Origin: Sphingomonas sp. JC676
GTDB taxonomy: Bacteria; Pseudomonadota; Alphaproteobacteria; Sphingomonadales; Sphingomonadaceae
Assembly (NCBI RefSeq): GCF_014489075.1
Contig: NZ_JACTGR010000002.1
Span: forward strand, 372,001-436,000
Length of the DNA: 64,000 bases
Direction: 5' to 3'
Shown: positions 13,518 through 21,667 of the stretch, one piece after another
Position numbering within the stretch: the first letter of the stretch is position 1
How the letters are laid out: each line of letters opens with the position of its first letter
The notes under the pieces: model-generated
The model's input: the letters and a program-made list of their open reading frames with translations, nothing else
What the model was told of the DNA's origin: nothing
Databases searched by the model: none
Translations under genes and position numbers: made by a program

Positions 13518-13892
13518 TCAGGCAGCTTTCGCCTTGTTCCGCAGCGACAGGCAATAGCCGAGCGTCACCGCTATCCCCGCTAGGACCGCGCCGCTCCCGC
13601 CGATTACCGCCACCGGGATCGGCGCGAACGCCCATAGCCCGGCATAGATTAGCCCGCTCAACACCAGTGACCAGGCTGCAACCCGCCTGGCCTGGCGGGC
13701 ACGGGCGCTCGGGACGAATGTCTTGGGCATCCGGTTGCCGTACCAGGCGATCATGAGCCCGTTCAGGCCGATGACCACCCTCGTGACCGTGTCGCTGTCG
13801 ACATAGCCGAGCTGGCGCGCGGCGGTCATGCCAAGCGCCACGGCGACGATGCCGCCGCCCCAGGCAAAGCTCCCGATCAGGTCCTTGTTCAT
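13518..13892 (-). CDS. Small four-helix membrane protein coupled to ArsR regulator
   Basis: A 124-aa inner-membrane protein with about four hydrophobic segments (roughly residues 8-25, 37-51, 72-90 and 93-114) and a basic loop (PSARARQARR) between the second and third. I do not recognise a characterised family. Its ATG overlaps the stop codon of the upstream ArsR gene by 4 bases, so the two are translated together. Repressor-plus-small-membrane-protein pairs recall the SdpR-SdpI immunity arrangement of Bacillus, but sequence likeness to SdpI is not evident. The 136 bases downstream, up to the ketopantoate-reductase-like gene, hold no recognised signal. Confidence 0.7.
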   Translation of the reverse strand: MNKDLIGSFAWGGGIVAVALGMTAARQLGYVDSDTVTRVVIGLNGLMIAWYGNRMPKTFVPSARARQARRVAAWSLVLSGLIYAGLWAFAPIPVAVIGGSGAVLAGIAVTLGYCLSLRNKAKAA

Positions 13893-14185
13893 CGTGCGGT
13901 CTCCTTGTTGGGCTCCGGCGCCTCCGCGCCGAGGCCGAACGAATGGACGAAGCCCAGCAGCGCCTCTTCGAGCACCGAGAGCTTCAGGTGATAGATGACG
14001 GATTTGCCGGCCTTCTCGGTGTGCACCAAGTCGGCTTCCCTCAGCACCGCAAAGTGCGCCGACATCGTCGGCTTGGAGACGTCGAACTGGTCGCTGAGCT
14101 CGCCCGCGCTCATCGGCCCCTTGCGCAGGAGCTGCAGCACCCGCCGGCGGGTAGGGTCGGAAAGGGCTCTGAACACCTGCGTCAT
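13889..14185 (-). CDS. ArsR family winged-helix repressor
   Basis: A 98-aa ArsR/SmtB-fold repressor. The core FRALSDPTRRRVLQLL, then MSAGELSDQF, the recognition helix SKPTMSAHFAVLREADLV and the wing TEKAGKSVIYHL are all typical. The metal-binding cysteine motifs of ArsR or SmtB are absent, so it probably senses something other than arsenite or zinc, as the SdpR/YceG-type members do. It is the first gene of a two-gene unit with the small membrane protein. A perfect palindrome lies just before its start within the likely promoter, consistent with autorepression. Confidence 0.9.
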   Translation of the reverse strand: MTQVFRALSDPTRRRVLQLLRKGPMSAGELSDQFDVSKPTMSAHFAVLREADLVHTEKAGKSVIYHLKLSVLEEALLGFVHSFGLGAEAPEPNKETAR

Positions 14186-14193
14186 AATAAGAC

Positions 14194-14220
14194 GATTAGC
14201 TAATCATCTAAATATGTCAA
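14194..14220 (-). promoter_or_regulatory. Promoter and palindromic operator of the ArsR gene
   Basis: On the minus strand TTGACA (14220-14215) is followed after 16 bases by TAATCG (14198-14193), a plausible sigma-70 promoter. GATTAGCTAATC at 14194-14205 is a perfect 12-bp palindrome overlapping the -10 region, 9 bases before the ATG. ATTAG...CTAAT half sites are common for ArsR proteins. Binding by the adjacent repressor is inferred. Confidence 0.7.
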
Positions 14221-14297
14221 GCGAGTCATTCGACCTTGGTGGAATGGTGCAGGCGCGTTGCCGTGAACCTAGCCAACTTTTCCGGGTTTCGGCGCGG

Positions 14298-14909
14298 TCA
14301 GATCGCAACGATACGACTCCCCAGCCGCTCGGCTTCCTCGCGATCGTGGGTGACCATCAGGATCGGCAGGCGAACCGTATCGCGCAGCCGTTCGAGCAGC
14401 GCCATGATTTCCTCGCGGCGCGCGCGGTCGAGCGACGACAAAGGCTCGTCGAGCAGCAGGAAGGCGGGGTTCGAGAGCAGCGCCCGGCCGATCGCCACGC
14501 GGCGCGCCTCCCCGCCCGAAAGCGTGCGTGGCCAGCGATCGAGCAGTTTGACGATGCCGAGCAGTGCGATCGTCTCATCCACGTCCACCGCCCCCTCGCC
14601 CGCACGCCAGCCATAGAGCAGATTGGCGCGGACGCGCATGTGCGGGAACAGCCGCGCCTCCTGGAAGACATAGCCTGCGCGGCGGGTCTCGGGCGGCTCG
14701 TTGACCGCGATCTCGGCGTCGAACAACGTCTCGCCATTCACGCGGACATGGCCGCGATCGGGTTCGATCAGCCCGGCGACCATGTTGAGCACGCTGGTCT
14801 TGCCCGCGCCCGAGGGGCCGAACAGCACGGTCAGGCCGGGACCGGGCTCGATCCGGCAGGCGATCTCGGCATCGCCCAGCCGCTTGGCGACATCGACGTC
14901 AAAGAACAT
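14298..14909 (-). CDS. modC: Molybdate ABC transporter ATPase, short form
   Basis: A 203-aa ATP-binding subunit. Walker A GPSGAGKTS is at residues 31-39, the signature is LSGGEARRVAIGRAL, Walker B LLLDEPLSSLD, and the H-loop histidine is in MVTHDREEAERL. Full ModC proteins are about 350 aa and carry a C-terminal molybdate-binding TOBE domain; this one stops just after the H-loop region and lacks it. The stop is clean and no further ModC-like sequence follows, so this is a short form rather than an obvious frameshift. It overlaps modB by 11 bases. It powers ModB for molybdate or tungstate import. Confidence 0.88.
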   Translation of the reverse strand: MFFDVDVAKRLGDAEIACRIEPGPGLTVLFGPSGAGKTSVLNMVAGLIEPDRGHVRVNGETLFDAEIAVNEPPETRRAGYVFQEARLFPHMRVRANLLYGWRAGEGAVDVDETIALLGIVKLLDRWPRTLSGGEARRVAIGRALLSNPAFLLLDEPLSSLDRARREEIMALLERLRDTVRLPILMVTHDREEAERLGSRIVAI

Positions 14910-15588
14910 GGGTGCCCCTGCCCGCGCGGCGCGCGATCAGTTCGGACGCGATCAACGCTCCGAGCGAGAGCAGGACGGAGATGCCGGCGAGGCGAAGCAC
15001 CAACCCCTCCCCGCCCGGTGTCTGCAGCGCGGCATAGATGGCGAGCGGCAGCGTTTGGGTCTCGCCGGGCACATTCGAGACGAAGGTGATCGTCGCGCCG
15101 AACTCGCCGAGCGCGCGGGCGAAGCCGAGCACGACGCCGGCAATCACGCCGGGCAGACTTAGCGGCAGTGTGATCGTGCGGAAGGTGCGCGCAGGCGAGG
15201 CGCCGAGGGTGCGCGAGGCCTGTTCGAGGCGCCGGTCGACCGCCTCGATCGAGAGGCGGATCGCCCGGACCATCAGCGGGAGCGCCATCACCGCGGCCGC
15301 GATCGCCGCGCCGGTCCAGCGGAACAGGACGGTGACGCCGAACCAGCTCTGGAGCCAATGGCCGAGCGGACCGGCGGGGGCGAAGGCGAGGAGCAGCAGC
15401 CAGCCGGTGACGACCGGCGGAATCACCAGCGGGAGATGCACCAGCGCGTCGACCAGTATCTTGCCGGGGAAGCGCGCGCGGGCAAGCAGCCAGGCTAGCG
15501 CGAAGGCAATTGGCAGCACCGCGAGCACCGCCACGCCGCCGACCTTGAGCGACAGGACGACGATCCCCCATTCCTCGGGCGTCAGCAT
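14899..15588 (-). CDS. modB: Molybdate ABC transporter permease
   Basis: A 229-aa inner-membrane permease with about five transmembrane segments. The start at 15588 (MLTPEEWGIVVLSLKV) is one base after the modA stop codon; longer readings run into modA coding sequence. It contains HLPLVIPPVVTGWLLL and the cytoplasmic EAA-type loop around EQASRTLGASPARTFRTITLPLS that docks on the ATPase, followed by ARALGEFGATITFVSNVPGETQTLPLAIY, which is diagnostic for ModB (permease of molybdate uptake). Confidence 0.95.
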   Translation of the reverse strand: MLTPEEWGIVVLSLKVGGVAVLAVLPIAFALAWLLARARFPGKILVDALVHLPLVIPPVVTGWLLLLAFAPAGPLGHWLQSWFGVTVLFRWTGAAIAAAVMALPLMVRAIRLSIEAVDRRLEQASRTLGASPARTFRTITLPLSLPGVIAGVVLGFARALGEFGATITFVSNVPGETQTLPLAIYAALQTPGGEGLVLRLAGISVLLSLGALIASELIARRAGRGTHVL

Positions 15589-15589
15589 T

Positions 15590-16354
15590 TCAGAGCGGCG
15601 CGAAGCCGAAGCGCGTGAAGATCGCTTTGCCCTCGCGCGACAGCAGGAAGGCACGGAAAGGCTCGGCATCAGGGCTGGTCGAGGTTTTGAGGCGGGCGAG
15701 CGGGTAGCGGATCGGCGGATGGCTGTTCGCCGGGAAGGTGCCGGCGATGCGGACCTTCGCCGAGGCATGCGCGTCGGTGAGGTAGACGATGCCGAAGGAA
15801 GCCGCGCCGCGCTCGACGAACGACAGCGCGGCGCGGACATTCTCGGCACGGATCACCCTGGGCGCGACCGCAGGCCAGATGCCGAACTTCTCGAGCGCCG
15901 CCTTACCGTATTTGCCTGCCGGAACCGACTCCGGATCGGCCATTGCCAGGCGCCCGTCACCCAGCAGCGCGGGCAGGTTGCTGCGCGGGCCGAGCACGAC
16001 ATTGCGCGGATCGGAGCGCGGCGCGACGAGCACGAGGCGATTGCCGAGGAACGGCGCGCGCGTGCCGGGGACGATCAGCCCGCGCCGCTCGACATCGTCC
16101 ATCCAGGGTTCGTCGGCGGAGACGAAGAGGTCGGCCGGCGCGCCCGCTACGACCTGGCGGGCGAGTGCGGAGGAAGCGGCAAAGCTGAGCACCGGCCGGG
16201 CATGCCCCTTGCGCGCCCAGGCGTCGGCCGCGGCATTCATCGATTCCTGGAGGCTGGCGGCGGCAAGCACCAGCGGCGCACGGGGTGCGGCGAATGCGCG
16301 GGGGGCCGCCAGCACGGCAGCGATTCCGCAGAGGAGACTTCGCCGATCGACCAT
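15590..16354 (-). CDS. modA: Molybdate-binding periplasmic protein
   Basis: A 254-aa substrate-binding protein for molybdate import. The N-terminal signal peptide begins MVDRRSLLCG, with a twin-arginine-like pair, and ends near AFAA (about residue 23). The mature start (LVLAAASLQESMNAAADAW) and FAASSALARQV supply the serines that bind the oxyanion in this family; GAPADLFVSADEPWMD and SFGIVYLTDA are further family blocks. It is first in a tightly packed modA-modB-modC unit. The upstream glycosyltransferase gene runs in the same direction and ends 60 bases before it, with no terminator in between, so read-through is possible. I see no confident ModE site. Confidence 0.94.
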   Translation of the reverse strand: MVDRRSLLCGIAAVLAAPRAFAAPRAPLVLAAASLQESMNAAADAWARKGHARPVLSFAASSALARQVVAGAPADLFVSADEPWMDDVERRGLIVPGTRAPFLGNRLVLVAPRSDPRNVVLGPRSNLPALLGDGRLAMADPESVPAGKYGKAALEKFGIWPAVAPRVIRAENVRAALSFVERGAASFGIVYLTDAHASAKVRIAGTFPANSHPPIRYPLARLKTSTSPDAEPFRAFLLSREGKAIFTRFGFAPL

Positions 16355-16414
16355 CGCTTAACCTGCGGATTACGCCTGCCTCGGCTATGCCGCACAAGCC
16401 GCCCTCCGGGCAAG

Positions 16415-17473
16415 TCAGCTGCGCGCGAGACCCCGCCGGATCGCCCGCATGCCACCGATCAACTGGCTCACCATCAGGTCGGCGGGCTTGCCGTCGCCAA
16501 GCGCCACGGCGCTGGGTCGGTCGGCGAGCGCGTGGTGGAGCCGGAGCGTGCCCGAGCGGATGCCGGCGCGGCACATCCGCCACCACAGGCGCGAGATCTC
16601 GCGGTCGACCCAGGCGAGCTCGGTGGACGAATAGGTGCCGCCCTTCTCGAAATCGGCGCGGAGTGCGGCGATGCCGGCGAACAGACGTTCGAGCGCGTGG
16701 CGATCTGAAACGGGTTCGCAGGCCATGACGTGGCGGACCAGCAGCGCCGCGAAATCGGCCGAAGCCTCGCCCAGCAACGCGTGGTGGCGATCGGTGAGCA
16801 GCTTCTCGCCATGCGCGCGCATGATGCCGTTATAGACCTGCGACGCGCCCAGCGCATGGCAGCGATAGAGCGTCAGGACTTCGTCGATCTGGGTGAGGCG
16901 GCCGAAGGGGCGCAGCCGGTGATAGAGGTCGAAATCCTCGACATAGCGCAGCTCGGGGCGCTCAAGCGGATCGAGACGATGCGCGGCGTCGGCGCGGAAC
17001 ATCACCGACGACCAGACCAGCGGATTGCGGATCAAGATCAGCCAGTCGATCAGCGCGGGCGGCATCGGGCGCGGCCAGTTGCCGGGCTCGACGGCGCCTT
17101 CGATCAGGAAATCGGCGGCAGTGCTGACCAGCACGGCTTCGTCATGCGCATCTAGAAAGGCGACCTGACGCGCAAAGCGTTCGGGCAGCGCGATATCGTC
17201 CTGGTCGAGCCCGGCGATGTAGCGCCCCCGTGCCTCGGCAAAGGCACGGTTGCGGGCGATGACCGGACCGTGGTTGGTCTCCGAGACGATCACCCGGACG
17301 CGCGGATCGGCGAAATCGCGGAGTACCTGCACCGTCTCATCGCGCGAGCCGTCGTCGACGGCGATCAGCTCCCAATCCGCAAGCGTCTGGGCACGAAGGC
17401 TCGCCAGCGTCTCGGGCAGCAGCGCGGCGCCGTTGTATGTCGCCATGATGATCGAGACGGTGGGATCGCTCAT
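16415..17473 (-). CDS. Family 2 glycosyltransferase
   Basis: A 352-aa GT-A-fold transferase that would move a sugar from a nucleotide donor. VSIIMATYNGA at residues 6-16, VDDGSRDET at 39-47 and the metal-binding GLDQDD at 88-93 are classical GT2 motifs. The later YVEDFDLYHRL supplies the acidic ED catalytic-base motif. The N-terminal half is catalytic; the C-terminal third is helical and not recognised. No membrane segments are evident, so it is cytoplasmic or peripheral. The start at 17473 overlaps the stop of the upstream aminotransferase-flavoprotein gene by 4 bases, so the two are translationally coupled and probably act in one pathway, such as making or attaching a modified sugar. Confidence 0.9.
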   Translation of the reverse strand: MSDPTVSIIMATYNGAALLPETLASLRAQTLADWELIAVDDGSRDETVQVLRDFADPRVRVIVSETNHGPVIARNRAFAEARGRYIAGLDQDDIALPERFARQVAFLDAHDEAVLVSTAADFLIEGAVEPGNWPRPMPPALIDWLILIRNPLVWSSVMFRADAAHRLDPLERPELRYVEDFDLYHRLRPFGRLTQIDEVLTLYRCHALGASQVYNGIMRAHGEKLLTDRHHALLGEASADFAALLVRHVMACEPVSDRHALERLFAGIAALRADFEKGGTYSSTELAWVDREISRLWWRMCRAGIRSGTLRLHHALADRPSAVALGDGKPADLMVSQLIGGMRAIRRGLARS

Positions 17474-19980
17474 GCGGCGCGGCGTACCGCTTCGTCGAGA
17501 AGCTGATCGACGATCATCCGGCCGATATCGTTCTGCCACAGCCACAGGCCATTGGCCTTGCCGCTGAAGCTCGCCTCGCCGCCCAGCTTTCCTTCGGGGA
17601 CGAAGCCCGAGGCGAGGCCGATGCCATAGACGCCGGGAACGGGATTCCCCTCGGCGTCCATCACGCGGCATTGCTGGTCGACCAGACGCGGGCGGCCGGG
17701 CGCGTCGGCCGCCAGCACGATGCGGGCGCCGTCGGCATCGAACAGCGGCAGAGCCCGCGGGCGATAACCCAGCGCGCCGATAACGATGTCCGCATTCGCC
17801 AGTTCGGCACGAACCGCTTCGTCGTCCTCGCCGCTAATCTGCCGGAGCGCGACGCGCGGATCGGGCGCCCGCCCGCCGATCCCGAGCATGCGCAGCACCA
17901 GCTCGCGCGCCTCCAGCCGGAAGCCGGCGAGGCGATAGACGAAGCCGCTCAACGGGCAGATGTCGTCGGGGCCGAAATCGGTGAAGCCATCGGCATGCGC
18001 TTCTTCGGCGGAACGGTAGAAAGGCCGCAGCGCGCGGCGGTGATAGAGTGCAAGTGCCCCGGCGCCGAGCGGGAGCGCGGGTGCGGCCTTGAGCATCAGC
18101 GCCGCGGCGGCGAGCGCGCTGGTCGACCCGCCGACGATGGCGATTCGGGGCGCGTGCGTATCGGCGACGCGTTTGCGGAGGCGATCGAGACCGCCAAGGC
18201 GCAGGAAATCGTCGCCGAGCATCAAGCGCTTGCCGGCGATCTCGCCGAGCGGCGCGCCCGCGACCGTTTCGGCCTCGACATGCTCGCGCGCCTGGTAGCC
18301 GCCGGTGGCGATGACGAGGTTTGCGGCGCGCATCAGCCGCTCCTCGCCGGTGAGCAGGTTGCGTACCCGCGCGGCCCAATCGCCGTCGGCGGTGCGGCGT
18401 GCCTCCAGGACTTCGCTGCGCGTCGCGACGGTGCCGCCATTTTCGGCAACGATCGCGGCGAGCCGCGCGCCGGTGGCTTCGAGCAGCGGGGTCGCGCGGG
18501 TAAGCGGCACACCCAGTGCGCCGATATGCATCGCGACTTCCTGACCCGAATGATGCTGGGTCAGTGCGGCAATATCGCCGTGGACATTGTCCTTGACCGC
18601 GGTGAGGAAAGTTTCGGCGGTGCTGTCCGAGGTGATCGCATAGCCGCCGATCTCGCCGCGGCCGAGCACCGCGTCGCGCTCGACGATCGCGAGCCCGGCC
18701 TTGGCCAGCGCGACGAGTTGGTCGCCCTTGGTTGCGGCGGTGAGCAAGGCGGTGCCGGCGGGGCCTCCGCCGATGACGAGCGCGGAGTGGACCGTGCGAC
18801 CGCGCCGTTCGGTGCGCAGCCCGTCAAGGCCGGAATGATTGCACGCGTCGATCAGCGAGTCGCATACACGGCCGACATCGTCCTCGGTCATCGTGTCGGT
18901 GATCGGCAGCGACAGGATACGGCCGGCGACGTCGTCGCATACCGGCACCGGCTCGATCAGCGCCTGCGAACGGAACCAGGGCTGCTCGGCGAGATGCGGG
19001 CTGAAATAATGACCGGCGCCGATGCCCATCTCCGCCAGCGCGGCGATGATCGCGGCGCGGTGCCCGGCAAAGGGGCGCGGCAGCAGCAGCGACTGGAACT
19101 GGAGCGCCGCACGGGCACCGCGCAGCTCCTGAAACTCGAAGCTCTTCTCGCGCGCGAACTGGCCCAGCCTTTCGCGATAGACGCGGTCTAGACCGGCGCG
19201 ATGCGCGGCGAGAGTCTCGATCTGGTCGAGCTTGGCTGCCGCTACCAGGCCCAGGGCCTCGGGCAATTTGGCGTTGAGGCCGGGCCCTTCGGCCGAACGG
19301 CCGCCGGCAAAGCCGAAATTGGACATTTGACGCAGCGATTCGATCAGCTGCGCGTCGCCGCTGTGGATCAGCCCGCCCTCGGCGGTTGCGAACACCTTTG
19401 TCGCGTGCATCGAATGGACGATCGCGAAGGGCGCGCCCGCGCCGAAGCTACGGCCCGCGGCATCGCGCGCGCCGAGCGAGGCCGCCGCATCGATCACCAC
19501 GCCGACGCCGCGCTCGTCCCGATAGCGGCGATAGCGCTCGATATCGATCGCCGCGCCGAAGGTGGCATAGGGCACGACCACCGCGATGCGGCTGCCGTGG
19601 CGCTCGAATGCCGCGGCCTCGGCCGCCGCGCTCGATGCCCAATCGTCGGGATCGATGTCGCACAGGAGCGGCGTCAGCCCTGCCCATTGCGCGGCGTGCG
19701 CGGTCGCGGCGAAGGTAAAGCTGGGGATGAGCGCCAGCGCGCCGGTGCCCGCGCGCGGACCCGCGGCGTGGCGGATCGCCATCATCAGCCCGATCGTCGC
19801 GTTGTTGACCGCCAGGCAATCGCCGACGCCGCCGAACAGCCGTTCGGTGACCGCGGCCTCGAAGCCGCGCACCACGGGCCCGCCGTTCGAATAGATACCG
19901 CGCGCCTCGATTTCGCGCAGGCCGCCGCCCAGTTCGCTCAGCTTCGGCGGATGCGGCGCAATCAGCGGCAGCCGATCCAT
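17470..19980 (-). CDS. Fusion of DegT/StrS-type aminotransferase and FAD/NAD(P)-binding oxidoreductase
   Basis: An uninterrupted 836-aa protein with two enzyme halves. Residues 1-385 are a PLP-dependent DegT/DnrJ/EryC1/StrS aminotransferase: NNATIGLMMAIRH, VVVPYATFG, VVIDAAASLGA with the PLP-contacting Asp164, and HSMHATKVFATAEGG with the Schiff-base lysine at 195. Residues 395-836 form a flavoprotein: FAD loop VIGGGPAGT at 402-410, ATGGYQ at 558, a second dinucleotide loop IVGGSTSA near 614-621, and a C-terminal GIGLASGF segment, the overall plan of class B-type flavin monooxygenases. Both catalytic cores look intact and there is no internal stop or frameshift. It begins at an ATG with GGGGAGA upstream and overlaps the glycosyltransferase gene. 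The substrate is unknown; sugar amination followed by N-oxidation is one hypothesis. Confidence 0.85.
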   Translation of the reverse strand: MDRLPLIAPHPPKLSELGGGLREIEARGIYSNGGPVVRGFEAAVTERLFGGVGDCLAVNNATIGLMMAIRHAAGPRAGTGALALIPSFTFAATAHAAQWAGLTPLLCDIDPDDWASSAAAEAAAFERHGSRIAVVVPYATFGAAIDIERYRRYRDERGVGVVIDAAASLGARDAAGRSFGAGAPFAIVHSMHATKVFATAEGGLIHSGDAQLIESLRQMSNFGFAGGRSAEGPGLNAKLPEALGLVAAAKLDQIETLAAHRAGLDRVYRERLGQFAREKSFEFQELRGARAALQFQSLLLPRPFAGHRAAIIAALAEMGIGAGHYFSPHLAEQPWFRSQALIEPVPVCDDVAGRILSLPITDTMTEDDVGRVCDSLIDACNHSGLDGLRTERRGRTVHSALVIGGGPAGTALLTAATKGDQLVALAKAGLAIVERDAVLGRGEIGGYAITSDSTAETFLTAVKDNVHGDIAALTQHHSGQEVAMHIGALGVPLTRATPLLEATGARLAAIVAENGGTVATRSEVLEARRTADGDWAARVRNLLTGEERLMRAANLVIATGGYQAREHVEAETVAGAPLGEIAGKRLMLGDDFLRLGGLDRLRKRVADTHAPRIAIVGGSTSALAAAALMLKAAPALPLGAGALALYHRRALRPFYRSAEEAHADGFTDFGPDDICPLSGFVYRLAGFRLEARELVLRMLGIGGRAPDPRVALRQISGEDDEAVRAELANADIVIGALGYRPRALPLFDADGARIVLAADAPGRPRLVDQQCRVMDAEGNPVPGVYGIGLASGFVPEGKLGGEASFSGKANGLWLWQNDIGRMIVDQLLDEAVRRAA

Positions 19981-20124
19981 GCAATTCTCCCCAGCGGTGA
20001 TTCCGGCCCAGGAGCACGGATCAGGATCGCGGGAATGTGACAGCGAGCGCCTTAGAATTGGTAAAAGCCGCGCCTTCGCCTTCGCTTATGCGCGAGACAT
20101 TTCACACGAGAAGGCAAAGAAAAA

Positions 20125-20152
20125 GGCCGGCCCGGGCATCCCCGGACCGACC
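20125..20152 (-). terminator. Intrinsic terminator of the PEP-CTERM metalloprotease gene
   Basis: A 12-bp stem (20125-20136 with 20141-20152, including two G-U pairs in RNA), loop of four bases, is followed on the minus strand by TTTTTCTTT. It lies 20 bases after the stop codon at 20173. Confidence 0.92.
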
Positions 20153-20172
20153 CAATTCTTGATCAGCAGCGA

Positions 20173-21432
20173 TCAGGCGGCGAGCAGCGCGCCCGACTTC
20201 TGGTCGCGACGGCGGCGCATGAAGCCACCGACCACACCGAAGCCGAGGAGCATCGTGCCCCAAGCCATCGGCTCGGGAACGCCCGTCACGTTGCGGAAGA
20301 TCGCATCGGTGTTGATCGTGTACTTCTTGTTGCCGAGAACGTCGAAGTTGATGTTCCAGCCGATCGCATCGAACGCCGCGAGATCGGTGCCCGAGATCAC
20401 GCCCATCTCGCCGTAGCAGAAGGTGGGGTCCATGATGCCGATCTGGTTGTAGCCATTGCAGCCGCCCGGGCTCGCAGTGTCCTTGAAGTGCGAAGCCTGG
20501 CGGCCGTCGCCATTATAGGCACCGGTCGAGAACAGCGAACCGTCATCGAACTGGCTCGCACCGCCGTCGATCGAGAAGTACGAAGCCGTGTTGTACGACC
20601 AATCGAGCACCGCACCCGAGCCAGGGACGAGGTTGGTCGGATCGTTGCTGTAGCGGAACAGGTCGAGGATGTTGCCGACCGTATTGATGTCCCAGTTGAT
20701 CGTGGTGACCGAACCGTTCGGGCCGAGCGGACCATAAGCGTCATAGGTATCGACACCGCTGGTGAAGCCCAGCGCGTGGCCGATCTCGTGGATCGCAACG
20801 CCGATGAAGTCCATATAGCCGGCGGAGATGCCGTCGGTCGGATCGAAATCGAAGTTGAACGCGGTGCTGAACGTCACCGCCGCATCGACCGTGGCGGTCG
20901 GCAGGACATAGCCGAGCGCCTTCAGATTGGCGCGCGTGCCGGAGACCGTTCCGTTATCCTTGGTGTCGTTGGTGTCGTAGATCTTGACGTTGCTGAGCTT
21001 GCCGACGCCCTGCGGTCCGTTGCGGATCATGTCGATCGTGCCGACGGTGCCGAACGGTGAACCGACATTGCCCGAACCGGTCAGAGCCGGAAGAACCAGG
21101 CCCGCGTCGAGCGCGCTGTTGCCATTCGCGATCATCGCGTCCTCGACGTCCTGGATCGCCACGCCGAACTTCGGCGAGCTGGTCGAACCGATGATGCCGC
21201 TCCCGAGCGCGGCATATTTGACGCCCAGATTGACCGTCACATTGTTGGTGAGGACGCTTTCCCAATAAGCAGCGGCGATCTTGAAGCCCTGCTCGGACGC
21301 GCTGCCGGTGACGCCGCCCTGGTCGATCAGATTGATGTGCAACTGGGCCTGCGCCGGAGCCGCGGCGCAGACGAGCGCAATAGCAGCCGCGCCGGACGCA
21401 GCAATGCGCTTGAAGGTAAGAGTGTTGATCAT
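20173..21432 (-). CDS. PEP-CTERM-anchored metalloprotease (NF038122-like)
   Basis: A 419-aa secreted zinc metalloprotease. A signal peptide ends at AQA-Q (about residue 30). The zinc-binding motif HEIGHALGF starts at residue 215 and is followed by TSGVD, as in the sphingomonad family of PEP-CTERM metalloproteases. The C-terminus is a textbook PEPxxWA sorting signal: VPEPMAWGTMLLGFG, a hydrophobic helix and then RRRR. Such proteins are recognised by exosortase and probably end up at the cell surface or in extracellular polymer. AGGGGGAA precedes the ATG by about 6 bases. No exosortase gene is in the window. It has its own terminator and appears monocistronic. The substrate is unknown. Confidence 0.9.
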   Translation of the reverse strand: MINTLTFKRIAASGAAAIALVCAAAPAQAQLHINLIDQGGVTGSASEQGFKIAAAYWESVLTNNVTVNLGVKYAALGSGIIGSTSSPKFGVAIQDVEDAMIANGNSALDAGLVLPALTGSGNVGSPFGTVGTIDMIRNGPQGVGKLSNVKIYDTNDTKDNGTVSGTRANLKALGYVLPTATVDAAVTFSTAFNFDFDPTDGISAGYMDFIGVAIHEIGHALGFTSGVDTYDAYGPLGPNGSVTTINWDINTVGNILDLFRYSNDPTNLVPGSGAVLDWSYNTASYFSIDGGASQFDDGSLFSTGAYNGDGRQASHFKDTASPGGCNGYNQIGIMDPTFCYGEMGVISGTDLAAFDAIGWNINFDVLGNKKYTINTDAIFRNVTGVPEPMAWGTMLLGFGVVGGFMRRRRDQKSGALLAA

Positions 21433-21595
21433 GGATTCCCCCTAACTGGCGCAGTTCCCGCCTGCGCAGTGGGGCTAGTTAACGATTTATTACCAAATCC
21501 GGTCAAGCGCCTTTCTCGCATCTGCAGAATTATATATTTCCCGATATTGGAAGGCGTAGGACAGGTTTCCGCGAAGAATTCGCTTGACTCCATGA

Positions 21596-21667
21596 GTCGT
21601 GGCACCTGTCCCCGACAGTAGATTCCTAGCTGTCGTGGCACCTGTCCCCGACAGCAGATTCCTAGCT
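21596..21667. repeat. Tandem 36-bp duplication at the 3' end of lepA
   Basis: Two head-to-tail copies (21596-21631 and 21632-21667) differ at one base (T versus C after CCCGACAG). Each copy contains the 13-base element CTGTCCCCGACAG, a 5-bp inverted repeat, and the TAG stop codon of lepA read on the minus strand. A third partial unit (GTCGT) follows inside the gene. The copy nearer 21662 supplies the actual end of lepA. This looks like a local slippage or recombination duplication. Confidence 0.9.

Noticed and set aside
16355..16414. ModE-type operator before modA
   Set aside because: No pair of half sites with the expected spacing is visible in the 60-base gap.
17671..19191. 506-codon plus-strand frame within the aminotransferase-flavoprotein gene
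   Set aside because: Antisense to clear PLP and FAD motifs; no likeness to any protein.
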